NCBI GenBank assembly: GCA_014529385.2
Contig: CM043954.1
Span: 6,031,306-6,095,305 of the forward strand
From: Adiantum capillus-veneris
Taxonomy: Eukaryota; Streptophyta; Polypodiopsida; Polypodiales; Pteridaceae
Reading direction: 5' to 3'
Length of the DNA stretch: 64,000 nt
Shown: piece after piece, positions 22,201 through 32,809 of the stretch
Numbering within the stretch: position 1 is the first letter of the stretch
How the letters are laid out: every line of letters begins with the position of its first letter
Translations under genes and position numbers: made by a program
Notes under the pieces: generated by a model
What the model saw: the letters and a program-made list of their open reading frames with translations, nothing else
Database searches by the model: none
Told to the model about the DNA's origin: nothing

Positions 22201-23560
22201 CCTCCATGACATGTCTTTTACCAGGTCTCACCACAATGATAAAATCAAACTCAAGAAGAATTAACAACCATCGTGTAATTATTCCCGTGGAACAAGGTTT
22301 ACTTACTAGATACAACAATGCTTGATGATCAACATAGAAAACAAACTTTTTGGCAAGAAGGTAGTAGCAAAATTTCTTCAATGCATAAATCATAGCTAAA
22401 CCTTCCCTCTCTATAGTGGTGTAGTTTCTCTTAGCAACATTTAATTGACGACTTGCAAAGCTAATGGGGTAGTCCAATTTATGTTCTCTTGGTTGAGCTA
22501 GAACACACCCAATAGCGAAGTTCCATGCATCAATATGCACATGGAAATTACATTCCAATCAAGCACTCGTAGAGTGGGAGCGCTAGTTAAGGTCTTTTTC
22601 AATGACTCATAAGCATGATCACACTCTGCGGTCCAGTGGAACTCAATAAGAAGTTTGTACAATGGATGAGCTATCTTTGTAAAGTTTAAAATAAACCGCC
22701 GGTAAAAACCAACATGGCCCAGGAACCTTTGAACTCCTTTATAGTTTGTAGGTGGTGGAAAATCAACAATGGCCTTAATTTTACTCTCATCTGTGGAAGT
22801 CCCATTTTTGGACACTATATGTCCTAAAATGACTCCATGTTTAACCCAAAATTAGAATTGGAAAGGGTTTAAGGAGATGCGATACTATCTGCACTTCTCA
22901 AACACTTTTTGTAAACATGATAGATGTTTCTTCCAGGAGGAATTAACACAAAGGTCATTTTTGGACATTGTATGTCCTAAAATGACTCCATGTTTAACCC
23001 AAAATTGGCGTTTGAAAGGGTTTAAGGAGATGCGATACAATCTGCACTTCTCAAACACTTTTTGTAAACATGATAGATGTTCTTTACAGGAGGAATGAAC
23101 ACAAAGGTCTTTTAAGAAAGCTTCGCAAAACGCCCTCAAGTATTCTCTAAAAGTAGTGTTTATTAATCTTTGGAAGGTAGCAGGGGCATTGGTTAAGCCA
23201 AAATCCATAACACAAATGCAAACACTCCAAATTCGGTTATAAAAGCCATTTTAGCTTGGTCCTCTAGCGCAATTGTGATTTGAGTGTATCCAGGTTACCC
23301 ATCTAAAAAGCTATAAGCTTCCTTCCCTGCAAGCACATGTTCTGAATATGGCAAGGGGTAATGGTCCCTCCTAGTGGCGGCATTGACCTTGTTGAGATCC
23401 ACGCACACTCTGAGTTTCCCATTCTTTTTTGGCACAATAACTATTGGAGACACCCATTCTGAGTGCTCAATAGGGTATATGAATCCGCACTTGACAAGCT
23501 TTTCAATATCTTCTTGATCAATCTTTGCATACTTATGATTCACTGGGTAGGGTCATTGCT
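22201..23560 (-). pseudogene. E3 reverse transcriptase and RNase H
   Basis: Piece 23295-23543 has the RT start (SPIVIVPKKNGKLRVCVDLN and SFLDG). Piece 22885-23208 has FGLTNAPATFQRL and the catalytic box, where the expected [YF]xDD reads FLKD. It continues through a segment that is duplicated in tandem. Pieces 22498-22815 and 21683-22558 hold the connection (RFLGHVGFYRRFI) and RNase H (HIDAWNFAIGCVLAQ, FVFYVDHQAL). Frameshifts, the K substitution and the duplication make it non-functional. Confidence 0.9.
22804..23109 (-). repeat. 153-bp in-frame tandem duplication in E3 RT
   Basis: 22804-22956 and 22957-23109 are near-identical head-to-tail copies, starting at ATTTTTGGACA and ending at AAGGTC. 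The unit is 51 codons and covers the part of RT from just after the catalytic box (HLSCLQKVFEKCR) to the GHxxSKN motif. The copies differ at about ten positions, so the duplication is not recent or one copy has decayed faster. Confidence 0.92.
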
Positions 23561-24084
23561 AGACCGGTTTAGCCATGCTATTCATGGGAATTGTGTGTCG
23601 CACCATGGAAGGTGGAACAACTTTCATATCATGATATGTCCAAGCAAATATATCTTTGAACTCCTTGAGAAGTTATTTAAGTACACACTCCTCACCTAGG
23701 TCTGATAACTCTATTTCCTTAACTATTGCGGGACCATCATAGACTCCATTGATTCCATCGATAGGTTTTCTTTGGGCCTTTGTATACACAACCTTACGTT
23801 CCTCTGTGGTGTAGGATTTGAAATGATCAAGTGCATGGTGTAAGTTTGTGGGGTCTTGTTGCTCTATGGGCTGTGATTTCTCTTCCGCTTCCTTTCTTCC
23901 GCTTCCTTTTGTTGTTGAGATAACTCTCGATTTTATTGTCTCCTGACGGTACGGCTAAAGCTTTTCTGTAGCCTCTAACTGTGCAATGTCAATGGGTTGT
24001 GGACTACACCACATAACGCTTTGAAGGTATTCACCCCATCTACCAGCTTTCGATGAGAATCACATGCCTCTATATAATAAAGCC
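23561..24084 (-). pseudogene. E3 protease-RT linker, part next to RT
   Basis: Degraded minus-strand coding sequence between RT and the E4 insertion point. Short frames can be followed (for example YYIEACDSHRKLVDG just left of E4) but no domain is recognised. The other half of the linker lies at 27381-27850. Confidence 0.5.
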
Positions 24085-24089
24085 ATTCC

Positions 24090-24316
24090 TGTTACCATAT
24101 ACATGTGGTAGTGATGTGTGTGAACACACTAGGACCGCCGGGGCATTTTTTCCCTCTTTAGGAGGTTTTTTCCCCCGTGCATTGTATATACGCCCATCAC
24201 TCTAGGGCTATCTATCTTTCCATTGCACACTAAGTAATACACTCTCCATTGTGTGCCTTGAGCTTCCTTCGTCTTCTCCAAGCTGTGTGTGTTTCTCTGC
24301 AACCCTAAATCCAACA
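24090..24316 (+). repeat. 5' LTR of E4
   Basis: 227 bp, TGTTACCATA...CCAACA. A TATATA stretch at about 24185 could be the core promoter. It matches 27158-27375; the right copy lacks a short block around TCTTTAGGAGG. Confidence 0.95.
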
Positions 24317-24317
24317 A

Positions 24318-24335
24318 TTGGTATCAGAGCAGGTC
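24318..24335 (+). promoter_or_regulatory. E4 primer binding site
   Basis: TTGGTATCAGAGCAGGTC begins two bases after the 5' LTR. TGGTATCAGAGC is the standard initiator-Met tRNA site of plant copia elements. Confidence 0.93.
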
Positions 24336-24678
24336 ACGTCCTCTCGGGCTTAGTCGCCAGCTGCTCCAGCACACGCCTGCTTACTTTCTCCGATTTCAGT
24401 GAGCTTTGGCGAGCGTTCGCAGGTCGACAAAAATTTTGGGGAGACTTGAAGTGCTTGGTCTGCTCAGAATTTTGATTTGGGCTCATTTCGGCCTCCGTTT
24501 CCACTACAGGCAGTACTGCATAGTCTATTTCGTCATTTTGTGCATAATTTTTGTCAATGCCGTTTTCTGCATAACAGGTACCTTATAGTCTTCTATGGTT
24601 TGTGCTATATAGCACAGGTTGTTCCCGCTCCGTTTCTCCTATTTTCGGGCAGTTTTCACATCAGGTGCAGCATTTACC

Positions 24679-26055
24679 ATGGCTGACAACAACAACACAA
24701 ATGTGTTCAAGATGTTTGCTGCTGAGGACAGGTTGGATGGGGAAAACTACCCTATGTGGGCTTATATGATGCAACATGTTCTTGTGTCAAAAGGTGTTTG
24801 GAACATTGTGCAGGGCATTGATGTACGTCCTGGTTTTGAGGATGTAGGCAATGTTGAGGATGTTGCAGGTCTTGCTGCAAGGATTGCAGCTGTTAGAGTT
24901 GTTTTGCCTATGGAAGAACAAGCTCGTTGGGATGTTAAGGATGCGCAGGCTCATGCATTGATTGCGTTGTCTGTGAAGCGCACCATTGTTCCTCACATCC
25001 GTTCAACAAAATCTGCAAAACAGGCTTGGGATATTCTAGCAGGTCTTTATGCAAGCCGCAATGAGGCTAAAATTGCTTTGCTACGTAAAGAGATGGAGTC
25101 GAAGATTATGCATGAGGAAGATGATATGGACACTTTCCTTGCTAGTGTCAAGGATATCAATGAGCAACTTATTTCTGCAGGTGAAGTCATTTCAGACAGT
25201 TCCCTTGTGCAGACTGTTCTTGATGCCTTACCAGATTCCTACCAGACTTTTGCTAGTACTTGGAGACTTATGACCCAAGGAAATCCTGAAGTTGTCAAGT
25301 TTGATGCATTATGCACATTGCTATTGCAAGAGTCACTTTCCAGAAAAAATAGGACTAGGCAGCGTGCAGTTGAACAGGCATTTATTGCTTCTCAAAGAAA
25401 GGGTGGTAACAGTAATGCAACCACTTCTTATGGTTCTGCTACGAGTGGCAAAAATTCTGTTCCTAATGCTTTTGCTGGCAGTACTTCGTCTGGCAATTCT
25501 AGTGATAAGGACAAAAAGAAGATGCGTTGCCATTATTGTAAAGCCAATGATCACTTGATCAAGTCGTATCCTAAGTTGAAGGCCAAAGAGGCTAAGAAGA
25601 AAGAGGGTGGTTCCACTGCAAATGATGGTTCCACTACAAATGCAGCCATTGTTGAGTCTTCTGTGAAAGCAGACTGTAATGAAGATGTTGATGCAGAATG
25701 GGCTTTTAGCGCAGAGTGCACTTACAATCCTGCTGTCCATGATGCATGCTTGTCAGTTGCTGCAGATTCACATGTGTGGTGTTTTGATAGTGGTGCTACA
25801 AATCACATTACCTCACATTGTGAATTGTTTACCTCTCTCGAGTCTGTCCCTCATGGGAATTCATTCACTTGTGCCAACAACGCCTCTTATCCAGTTCAGG
25901 GAGTTGGAAAGATTGTGCTCACTGCTGCTAATGGCAGTTCCTTCACACTTGTTGATGCACTTTATGTACCTGGGATCAAGAAGAATCTCTTGTCTGTATC
26001 CGCACTTGACAAGAGGACAAAGTGTGCAAATGTAACAAGGCTTTGTATGGGTTGA
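24679..26055 (+). CDS. E4 Gag and N-terminal protease
   Basis: 458 codons; the start is the ATG of MADNNNTNVF, which matches the E1 Gag start (an in-frame ATG lies 60 bp upstream). Residues about 1-250 form the UBN2-type Gag (NYPMWAYMMQHVL, LRKEMESKIMHEEDD, LPDSYQTFAS). The zinc knuckle CHYCKANDHLIKSYP has Tyr where the last Cys should be. The protease site DSGATNHITSH is intact, and the domain runs to LYVPGIKKNLLS. It stops shortly after the deletion joint, in LCMG, so integrase is not made. Confidence 0.88.
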   Translation: MADNNNTNVFKMFAAEDRLDGENYPMWAYMMQHVLVSKGVWNIVQGIDVRPGFEDVGNVEDVAGLAARIAAVRVVLPMEEQARWDVKDAQAHALIALSVKRTIVPHIRSTKSAKQAWDILAGLYASRNEAKIALLRKEMESKIMHEEDDMDTFLASVKDINEQLISAGEVISDSSLVQTVLDALPDSYQTFASTWRLMTQGNPEVVKFDALCTLLLQESLSRKNRTRQRAVEQAFIASQRKGGNSNATTSYGSATSGKNSVPNAFAGSTSSGNSSDKDKKKMRCHYCKANDHLIKSYPKLKAKEAKKKEGGSTANDGSTTNAAIVESSVKADCNEDVDAEWAFSAECTYNPAVHDACLSVAADSHVWCFDSGATNHITSHCELFTSLESVPHGNSFTCANNASYPVQGVGKIVLTAANGSSFTLVDALYVPGIKKNLLSVSALDKRTKCANVTRLCMG

Positions 26056-27082
26056 AGCAATCTCCTTGTGCTTGGTATGAGAAAGCTGACACTCCTTTGG
26101 TCAAACAAGGCTTTCGTAAAAGTCCAACAGAAAGCACATTGTATGTAAAGCGTGAGGGTGATGTACTTCTCATTGTGGTTCTTTATGTTGATGACTTGCT
26201 GATCACTGGACCAAATGAGAGACATATTGCTGAATTTAAGGCTGATTTGAATGCTACTTTCAAGATGAAAGATTTGGGGCTGTTGCATCATTATTTGGGT
26301 ATACAGTTTAAGCAATGTGATGGTGGTATTGCCTTGTGTCAGAAAAGTTACATAGAGACATTGCTATGTAAGTTTGGACTTGAGGATTGCAAACCTATTG
26401 CCACTCCCATGGAAACAAGTTTGAAGTTGAGTCTACATGATGCTGGTGATCCTGTTGATGTCACTCTTTACCAAACTGCTGTTGGCTGCCTCATTTATGT
26501 ATGCAACACGTGGCCGGATATTCAGTTTGCAGTCTCACAGGCCAGCAGATTTATGCATATCCCAGGGTCTAAGCATTGGTAGGCTGTCAAGAGGATTTTC
26601 CGCTACCTTAGTGGCACTTTACATCTTGGCTTGTTTTATCCCAAGGGGGGATCATTGCCGCCAGACTTACATGCTTTTTCGGATTCAGATTGGGCTGGTT
26701 GTTTTGACACGCGAGTGTCCACAAGTGGTTTTTGTTTCATGATTTGCAGTTCATGTATATCATGGTTGAGCAAGAAGCAACCTACTGTGGCCACTTCGAG
26801 TTGTGAGGCTGAGTACAGGGCAGTCTTCACAGCTACGGTTGAGTGTGTATGGCTCAGACGCCTTATGGTTGATTTGGGTGTTGGACAGGACACTGCCAAC
26901 ACTATCTACACTGACAATCAGAGCGCATTGGCAGTTGCGAGGAGAGGCTCTCAGTAGGAGAGATCAGCTTGGCTTATGTGCCAACACAGGACAACCTTGC
27001 AGATCTTTTCACAAAGGCATTGTCTTGTGAGAAGCTTGAAGCTTTCCGCAAAGATTTGGGCTTACTCCCCTTTGTGGACTGA
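26022..27082 (+). pseudogene. E4 RT C-terminus and RNase H
   Basis: Starts inside RT at CNKALYGLKQSPCAWYE, right after the deletion joint. It has an intact YVDD (LYVDDLLITGP) and the DLGLLHHYLGI stretch. The frame stops at 26582 at a TAG after KHW. RNase H continues at 26631-26957 (SDSDWAGCFDTRVSTSG, DNQSALAV). A second deletion of roughly 60 bp removes the stretch with the conserved HDRTKHIDV, after which LAYVPTQDNLADLFTKAL ends the protein. Confidence 0.9.
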
Positions 27083-27157
27083 TCCTGTCCTCAGGGCATG
27101 GCAATTCCCTTTACTCATGTGCCAGCTCTCGTTCACCGCATCACTCCAGGGGGGATT

Positions 27158-27375
27158 TGTTACCATATACATGTGGTAGTGATGTGTGTGAACACACTAG
27201 GACCACTGGGGCATTTTTTCCCTGGTTTTTTCCCCCGTGCATTGTATATACGCCCATCACTCTAGGGCTATCTATCTTTCCATTGCACACTAAGTATACA
27301 CTCTCCATTGTGTGCCTTGAGCTTCCTTCGTCTTCTCCAAGCTGTGTGTGTTTCTCTGCAACCCTAATTCCAACA
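27158..27375 (+). repeat. 3' LTR of E4
   Basis: 218-bp partner of 24090-24316. It is preceded by the purine-rich tract CCAGGGGGGATT (27147-27157), the expected plus-strand priming site. Confidence 0.95.
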
Positions 27376-27380
27376 ATTCC

Positions 27381-27850
27381 ATGGTAGATTTCTTTTCATT
27401 TATTCTAGCACACATATTTTCTCGATAACGTCGCCTCTTATATCTCTTACTCTTCTTGTCTAATTTTTGATTACGGTTGATCTCTAGTGAAGAGTCACTA
27501 TATGAATCGCTACTTGTGTCTTTTGCTCTTCTTGATAGATTGTCATCTAGGGTACCACTGGGCCCTGAATGGTTTGTCCCCACATTTGCACCAAGATTTA
27601 ACTCACATTCTTCATCCTCAGAGTCGATTTCAATTGATGATTCTGACTCTGAATCGTGTGGGCTATAGTCTTGTGAGACGCTACTGGTTCCAATGTCAGT
27701 CAAGCCTTCATCTTGTAGGTCATCAAAAGCTATATGTATTGATCCTATCAAATTTAAAGGTATAAGTTGTGGCATTTCATCCCCCTCAAGTGTTACCCAG
27801 ATTGTCCCTCTATTTCGCAAGTGTCTATGGTTGTTGCTAGGTAGACCCAA
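27381..27850 (-). pseudogene. E3 protease-RT linker, Ser/Asp-rich
   Basis: On the minus strand the frame 27290-27850 is E3 sequence only down to 27381; below that it reads into E4. It encodes an acidic Ser-rich stretch (HDSESESSIEIDSEDEECE) and a basic cluster (KSKRYKRRRYRE). No catalytic domain is seen. It links E3 protease on the right to RT on the left of E4. Confidence 0.65.
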
Positions 27851-28035
27851 TCCACATTGTCAGACCCAGTCATCCCAAGTAGAACATCCATATAAGGAGA
27901 ATCTTCCCCAACATCAATGTCCATTTTATACGTGTAATAATACTACAATGGGGCTGAGTGAATTGTGGTGTCAGATCTATGATCAATTATAAATCTGTTT
28001 CCTAGAGGATGTACCCAACCAGTTACAAGATCAAC

Positions 28036-28506
28036 TCAAATGACAGAATCTTGGAACTGCAAGTAGACATGGTTTTTATACCAGTCATGCACCATTTTTT
28101 CTTCCCTCATAAAAGGACGTCCTAAGATCATTTTAGATGACATAGTGTTCTTGGAAAAATCCATAACAATGAAGGTATTCCTTATTTTTTGTCCAAAGAC
28201 CTTGATCTTGAAATCTTCTAGCATCCCAATAAGCTTAACAATAGTCCCATTGGCCATCTTTACCACTATGTTTGTGGTCCCAAGGTGAGGTCGCCCCATA
28301 GTTTCCCATCAATTTTTAGTCAGAATGCTAACTCCAGCGCCACCATCAAGGATTCCCTTCACAATTAATCCCTTGGTAGTGATTGGTATGGTTGCATTGG
28401 ATTCATCACCTTCAAAGTATTGTCCCAACTTGCTAACATGTATTTCAACAACAGAGTTCTCATCTAGGTTGGGTTGTGGATCTAAGTGTTCCTCCTCCAT
28501 AGGCAT
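28036..28506 (-). pseudogene. E3 aspartic protease
   Basis: Piece 28309-28506 ends with the active-site stretch IVKGILDGGAGVSIL, a DGG variant of the retropepsin DSG/DTG triad. After a break at 28306 the piece 28036-28299 gives the flap and C-terminal part (VVKMANGTIVKLIGML and MILGRPFMREEKMVHDWYKN), typical of Athila/Tat-like proteases. Confidence 0.85.
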
Positions 28507-29245
28507 TCCCTAGCTCCATCCATCCATCTGTGCAAATTGTGGTAGCCCGACTTGTAGTTCTCCATTGAGGAAAGCTTGAAGAGCTAAGAATAGCTCGGGG
28601 TCTCCATATAGTTTGGACATGATGGTGGTTCTAACTTCTGAAGCCATGAAATCCATCAATTTGACAATATTTAACGGCACCTTTTGGGCTTCAGTCCTTA
28701 GACGTGGGGAAGATGGGATCTCCATTTCTTTGATAGGGTCAAGTAATCCCTCTATAAACATTCTCTCTAATAAGAAGGGAGTACGTCCACTTTCCCATGA
28801 CTTAAAGTCACTTTCTTCTTGGATGACACTTGGTATGGCTAGTGGTCTATGGACTTTCTAAGGTTGCTTTTGCGTAGGGAACATTGTGTTGGTAATCTGG
28901 ATCTGCCTAGGTGTTGTCTCTAGATCCCTTTGGGTCTCTTCTACCAAACTCCTTAATTGCTTGACTCGCTCGATCTCCTCTATAGGTTTTGAGTTCCTAT
29001 CTTCTCATTGGGTCCTGGCCATTGTGGCTCATGACCATCTTTCTTGTTTGTTTCTTTCCTAGTGGTCGTGTTGGTCTCCATGGTTTTGCCTGAATCAAAA
29101 TCCTCTTTAGCGTCGTTCATATATAGGGGTGGTCACCAGTCCCTGTGTTGGTCTTTGAACTGGGGTCTGACTTCGCTGCTTTTGCCGATCTCTTCCTTCG
29201 TGTTTTTTTCTTTTTCTGAGATTGGGCAATTGATGCTGTGTCTCT
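28507..29245 (-). pseudogene. E3 Gag-protease spacer
   Basis: Minus-strand frame 28510-28761 (FIEGLLDPIKEMEIPSSP, FMASEVRTTIMSKLYGDPE) lies between the zinc knuckles and protease. No domain is recognised. From 28762 to 29245 only short degraded frames remain. Confidence 0.5.
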
Positions 29246-29249
29246 TTCT

Positions 29250-29640
29250 TCAAAGAATATATTTTTGGTTTTGGAGCATCGATCGTGTGAGTATATTTAC
29301 TGGTATCACATGTGTACTTTCTGTTGGTTCCTTAGTAACCTCAATTAAATTCAATGGTGTTATCTTTGGCGCATTTGGATTATTAGGACATTGGGCAATA
29401 AAATGATCTATGCCACATCGATTACACATGAGTATCGGCATTGTAGGTGTGCTTGCTTGATTGGTTTGCATCAGTGTGGCATTATTTTGTAATCTAGTAG
29501 GACATTCAGCTACACAATGTGGACCTCCACACTCATAGCATTGAAGAGGTGGTCTCTTGGCAGTGTAATTGGTATTTTGGCCTCTTGCCGCAAGAGCAGC
29601 TACTTGATAGACAAATTTAACGTGTCCTCAGTAGTCCTCC
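29250..29640 (-). pseudogene. E3 tandem zinc knuckles
   Basis: The minus strand shows CNRCGIDHFIAQCP in 29250-29471 and, just upstream in a neighbouring stretch, CYECGGPHCVAECP. Both have the spacing C-x2-C-x3-H-x4-C, one residue shorter than the usual Gag knuckle C-x2-C-x4-H-x4-C. They would bind RNA in the nucleocapsid part of Gag. Confidence 0.75.
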
Positions 29641-30971
29641 ATGTAGTATTGTGGATTTTCTCCAAGTGAGTCAATCCCATAGGCAATGTTAGGGTCTATA
29701 TCTTCCTCACAGCCTTCCAAACCAACAATAGATGACCCACAACCCACTTGATTCATAGAAGTGATTCTCGGATGTGGTGGTTGCGGTCCTAGTACCGGAG
29801 GTGGTAAGGGTATTGTTTGAACAACATTTTGGGCTCTAGGGACCATGTGTTGTGACATTTGTTCAAGAGGCGGGGCCGGCATCAATGTAGGCACTTGAGG
29901 TGTATCCGTCCATGCTAAGGTTGGTCTATTGGCCATCGCACATTCATATACTATGCAATCCTTAGCTTGATGACCATATCTCCCACATGCATTGAAATTC
30001 GCATTAAATTCTACAAGTAGGGCATTCAGTGGTACTATGTGGACCATAGAAAACTGAGCACCATTGTTGCTCCCTTCTTGGATACATATGGTTGTTTTGT
30101 GGAGCATGATTGTCTCTAAGACTCTCTTGAATGGCCTTGGTGAGATCTTCTAAAGTCATCTCATATATCTTTGGCTCTTTAGCAATAGGCTTTATGGTCA
30201 TTGACTCATGCCTTGATGCTTGCGAGCTAGTAGATTCAGGCTCAATAGACAGTCTTTCTCCTTGAATTATTAAGTTATCCTCCAGTTGGATCACATTGGT
30301 GGTGACTGCTTCCCAAGTGGTGATTCCTCTAATGACTAGGCCATTGTAGACTCATGTTGTAGTCCCTTAATGAATCTATCGAGCAATTGGCTATTATTGA
30401 AGCACTCATTTGGATTACAACGAGAATTCAAATGCTTCAAACGACTAATAAAGTCTCTCACCGACTCTCCTTCCTCTCGTTGTGCTTTCTGGAGCTGAGA
30501 TGCTACACCCCAAAGTACTTCCTCTCGTATGTACTCTTCTAAGGACAGTCTCCTAAGAGTAGGGTAAATCATTTTTTCTTCCACCCTTAGGGTTCTATAC
30601 CAATCTCCATTCTTCCCACTTAAGGTTAAGCTTAAAGCATTACTCTTATGCAGGTCATTGTGTTCTCCTACAAAATCTCATATTTGTTTGAACACTTCGA
30701 TATGCTTTCTCACATCCTCGTCTCCAATAAATTTTTGTGTGAGCTTGGCTATCTGTACTGCTTTACTTCTAGGCTCTCTATCAGGCGTGTTACGTATATT
30801 CTTAGCAATAGGCTGATTGATAGCTTGAACAAAGGTTGCCAAGTCACCTAAGTGAGCAGGTATAGTGGGGACAGGCGCTCTCGGGACTGCATGTGGAATG
30901 GGGGTTGGCATTGGGCTTGGCGTATATGCCACCCTTGAGTAGTCTTCAGTCTTATGATATACTATACACAC
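29641..30971 (-). pseudogene. E3 gag, capsid region
   Basis: Pieces 30678-30971, 30336-30584, 30004-30294 and 29628-30107. A Pro-rich N-terminus is followed by the capsid signature (IAKLTQKFIGDEDV, GKNGDWYRTL in a connecting frame, REEGESVRDFISRLKHLN, LLDRFIKGLQHE). Piece 29628-30107 has a knuckle remnant, NACGRYGHQAKDC, lacking its first Cys, then a Pro-rich linker. The start codon is uncertain because the frame is open beyond 30971 without a good ATG. Confidence 0.85.
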
Positions 30972-31349
30972 TACTTCATATATAAAGACTAGGACCTTAA
31001 GTGAAGGGAGGGCATGTGGACAAGTTCCTTAAGTCCTCCACCATTCTTTTCACACTCACCCTTTGGATTTACTAATTCTAGCCCTCTTCCCACCTAGGAA
31101 AAGACTAGTTTTAGGATTCCGAGGGCTGTACGTAACCGAATTGGGGGCTGTAAAGCATGACACGTCCCTCTAGCCAAGACGCTTGTTTTGAGCTATCACA
31201 CACCATATTCCATGGCTTGGTTAAAAAAGGGACCAAAAATAACAAAAAATTTGGGTTGTAAACACCTAAAAAACTAGGTGAGCGGCCTTCACAGGCACTC
31301 ACCAACACTTCTAGAGTGTTGAGGTCACATGCACCTACACTCTGGTCGT

Positions 31350-32806
31350 ATGCTAGAGGACGAGCACATAGAGAGTGTCTCCGTTTATTCTAGCACTCAT
31401 TATTCCTCCACCCTAGGCTCTAGGCCCTTAGCCGGGAACCCAAGGTAGTACCACTCAGGACCCACATATTGCGTCTAGTGACTCTTCCTCTGACTACGAC
31501 GTCATGGAGGGTTACCCAATGCCTAATCTCAAAAGCTCAAGCCAAGACATGCTTGCCATGGGCCCACGGTCCGGGCCGAGCGTGCTTAGTCGCTTGATGG
31601 GAACTTTTAGTAGAGCCACTCGCTCCGAATATGGAGCTAACAATATAAATGAGGGGGGTGGTGAAGTAAATTCGCCATTCATGACCAACGTAGACCCCAT
31701 GCTCCTTGAGAGTGTGCACGTGAATACTCCATTCACTGCACCCCTTGACTCTTCAGAGCTATTCCCCTCTAAGGTTATATTACCGGATGATAGAAGCCTT
31801 GCCGAAGTGCAAGAGGTTGAGCGGTATATCATTGCGGCTAGGGAAAAGGAAATCAAGAGTTTATGTAGGGTAGAGCAACGAAGAGAGCTAAAGGCGAAGG
31901 CCCCTATGTCAACATCCATGCTAGGAGAGCAATCGAGTGCGCCTGAATTAGCGACCACTAAGTGTCAACCCATAGAGAGTCACATTGCATCTAGTTCAAA
32001 GGACACCCTAGCACCTCAATCCTAGATGGAGCATTTCTAAACGAAAACTGGGAGTATGAACTACAAATGGAGACTTAAACCGACCTATAGACATGTCACA
32101 CATATCACATGGGTTGGTTAGATGTCCTACAATCCACAACGGGTGCTACTAGTATAGAGGATCAACAACAAAGAGTTTGGGAGGTCATCCATAGGGTTAT
32201 TGAGTTGGAGAGATAGAACAAGGGGATCCACATGCCTTCAACGGGTCTCATAAGATTCTTGGATACAGGGAAGGCTAAGCAACCAACTTTATCACAAATG
32301 GAGTCTCCCTCGATAAGCCCGATGAATCCTCCATATGTTGTTTCACCAGGGGTTTTGGTACAATCTGAGCCCACAAGTGATAGCTTTACCTTTCCAAGTT
32401 TAGCTCATCTTTCTCTTGATGACACCACGGCTACCATGCCTACCCCAGTGATGGGCATGACAAAAAACACGCCATGGACCTCATTTGTTAGTAAAGCACC
32501 GCTACATGGTAGCCCAATGCTTGCAACAATACCTACAAGTGTGTATCAATCATATGCACCTATAGGTCCTCGTACTCATGTAACCTACCCCTCCCATTGT
32601 TTTAATAACTTATGCTCCACAACCACAACATCCAAGCTCTTATTTCAATGGGACCATACCAGCTACCACGTCTGCTAGGCCTAGGGCCACACATATGAAC
32701 TTTTGGCCACCACATGGCACGACACCGTATCAAACTTGGAGAGGCCTGGGCTTGGGCTTGGGCTCGGGCTCGGCCTCGGGTTTTGACCCCGATCCTTTCT
32801 TTTAAA
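31350..32806 (+). pseudogene. Antisense ORF in E3 leader, function unknown
   Basis: Lies on the plus strand between E3 gag and the 5' LTR, opposite to all other E3 genes. A possible start ATG at 31350 opens a Ser/Thr-rich stretch (MLEDEHIESVSVYSSTHY). One frameshift near 31440 leads into the frame 31441-32025, with polar and charged helical sequence (SLAEVQEVERYIIAAREKEI). After a stop at 32023, similar coding resumes in another frame (IEDQQQRVWEVIHRVIELE and 32232 onward), and a Pro/Thr-rich tail ends in a Gly-Leu/Gly-Ser repeat and GFDPDPFF at about 32806. No known domain. Antisense ORFs are known in some Tat-type elements (Grande), but downstream of pol. Confidence 0.55.
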
Positions 32807-32809
32807 ATA

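Larger units (their letters stand above)
24090..27375 (+). mobile_element. E4: deleted Ty1/copia element nested in E3
   Basis: Both LTRs (24090-24316 and 27158-27375) are complete, and the target duplication ATTCC (24085-24089 and 27376-27380) is perfect, so the insertion is clear. It is the same family as E1 but only 3.3 kb, because the region from the end of protease through integrase into RT is missing. RT and RNase H follow in a different frame. It could only be mobilised by proteins of an intact relative. Confidence 0.96.

Noticed and set aside
31512-31958. 148-codon minus-strand frame in the E3 leader
   Set aside because: Shadow of the better plus-strand frame; no Gag motifs although it lies in the gag orientation.
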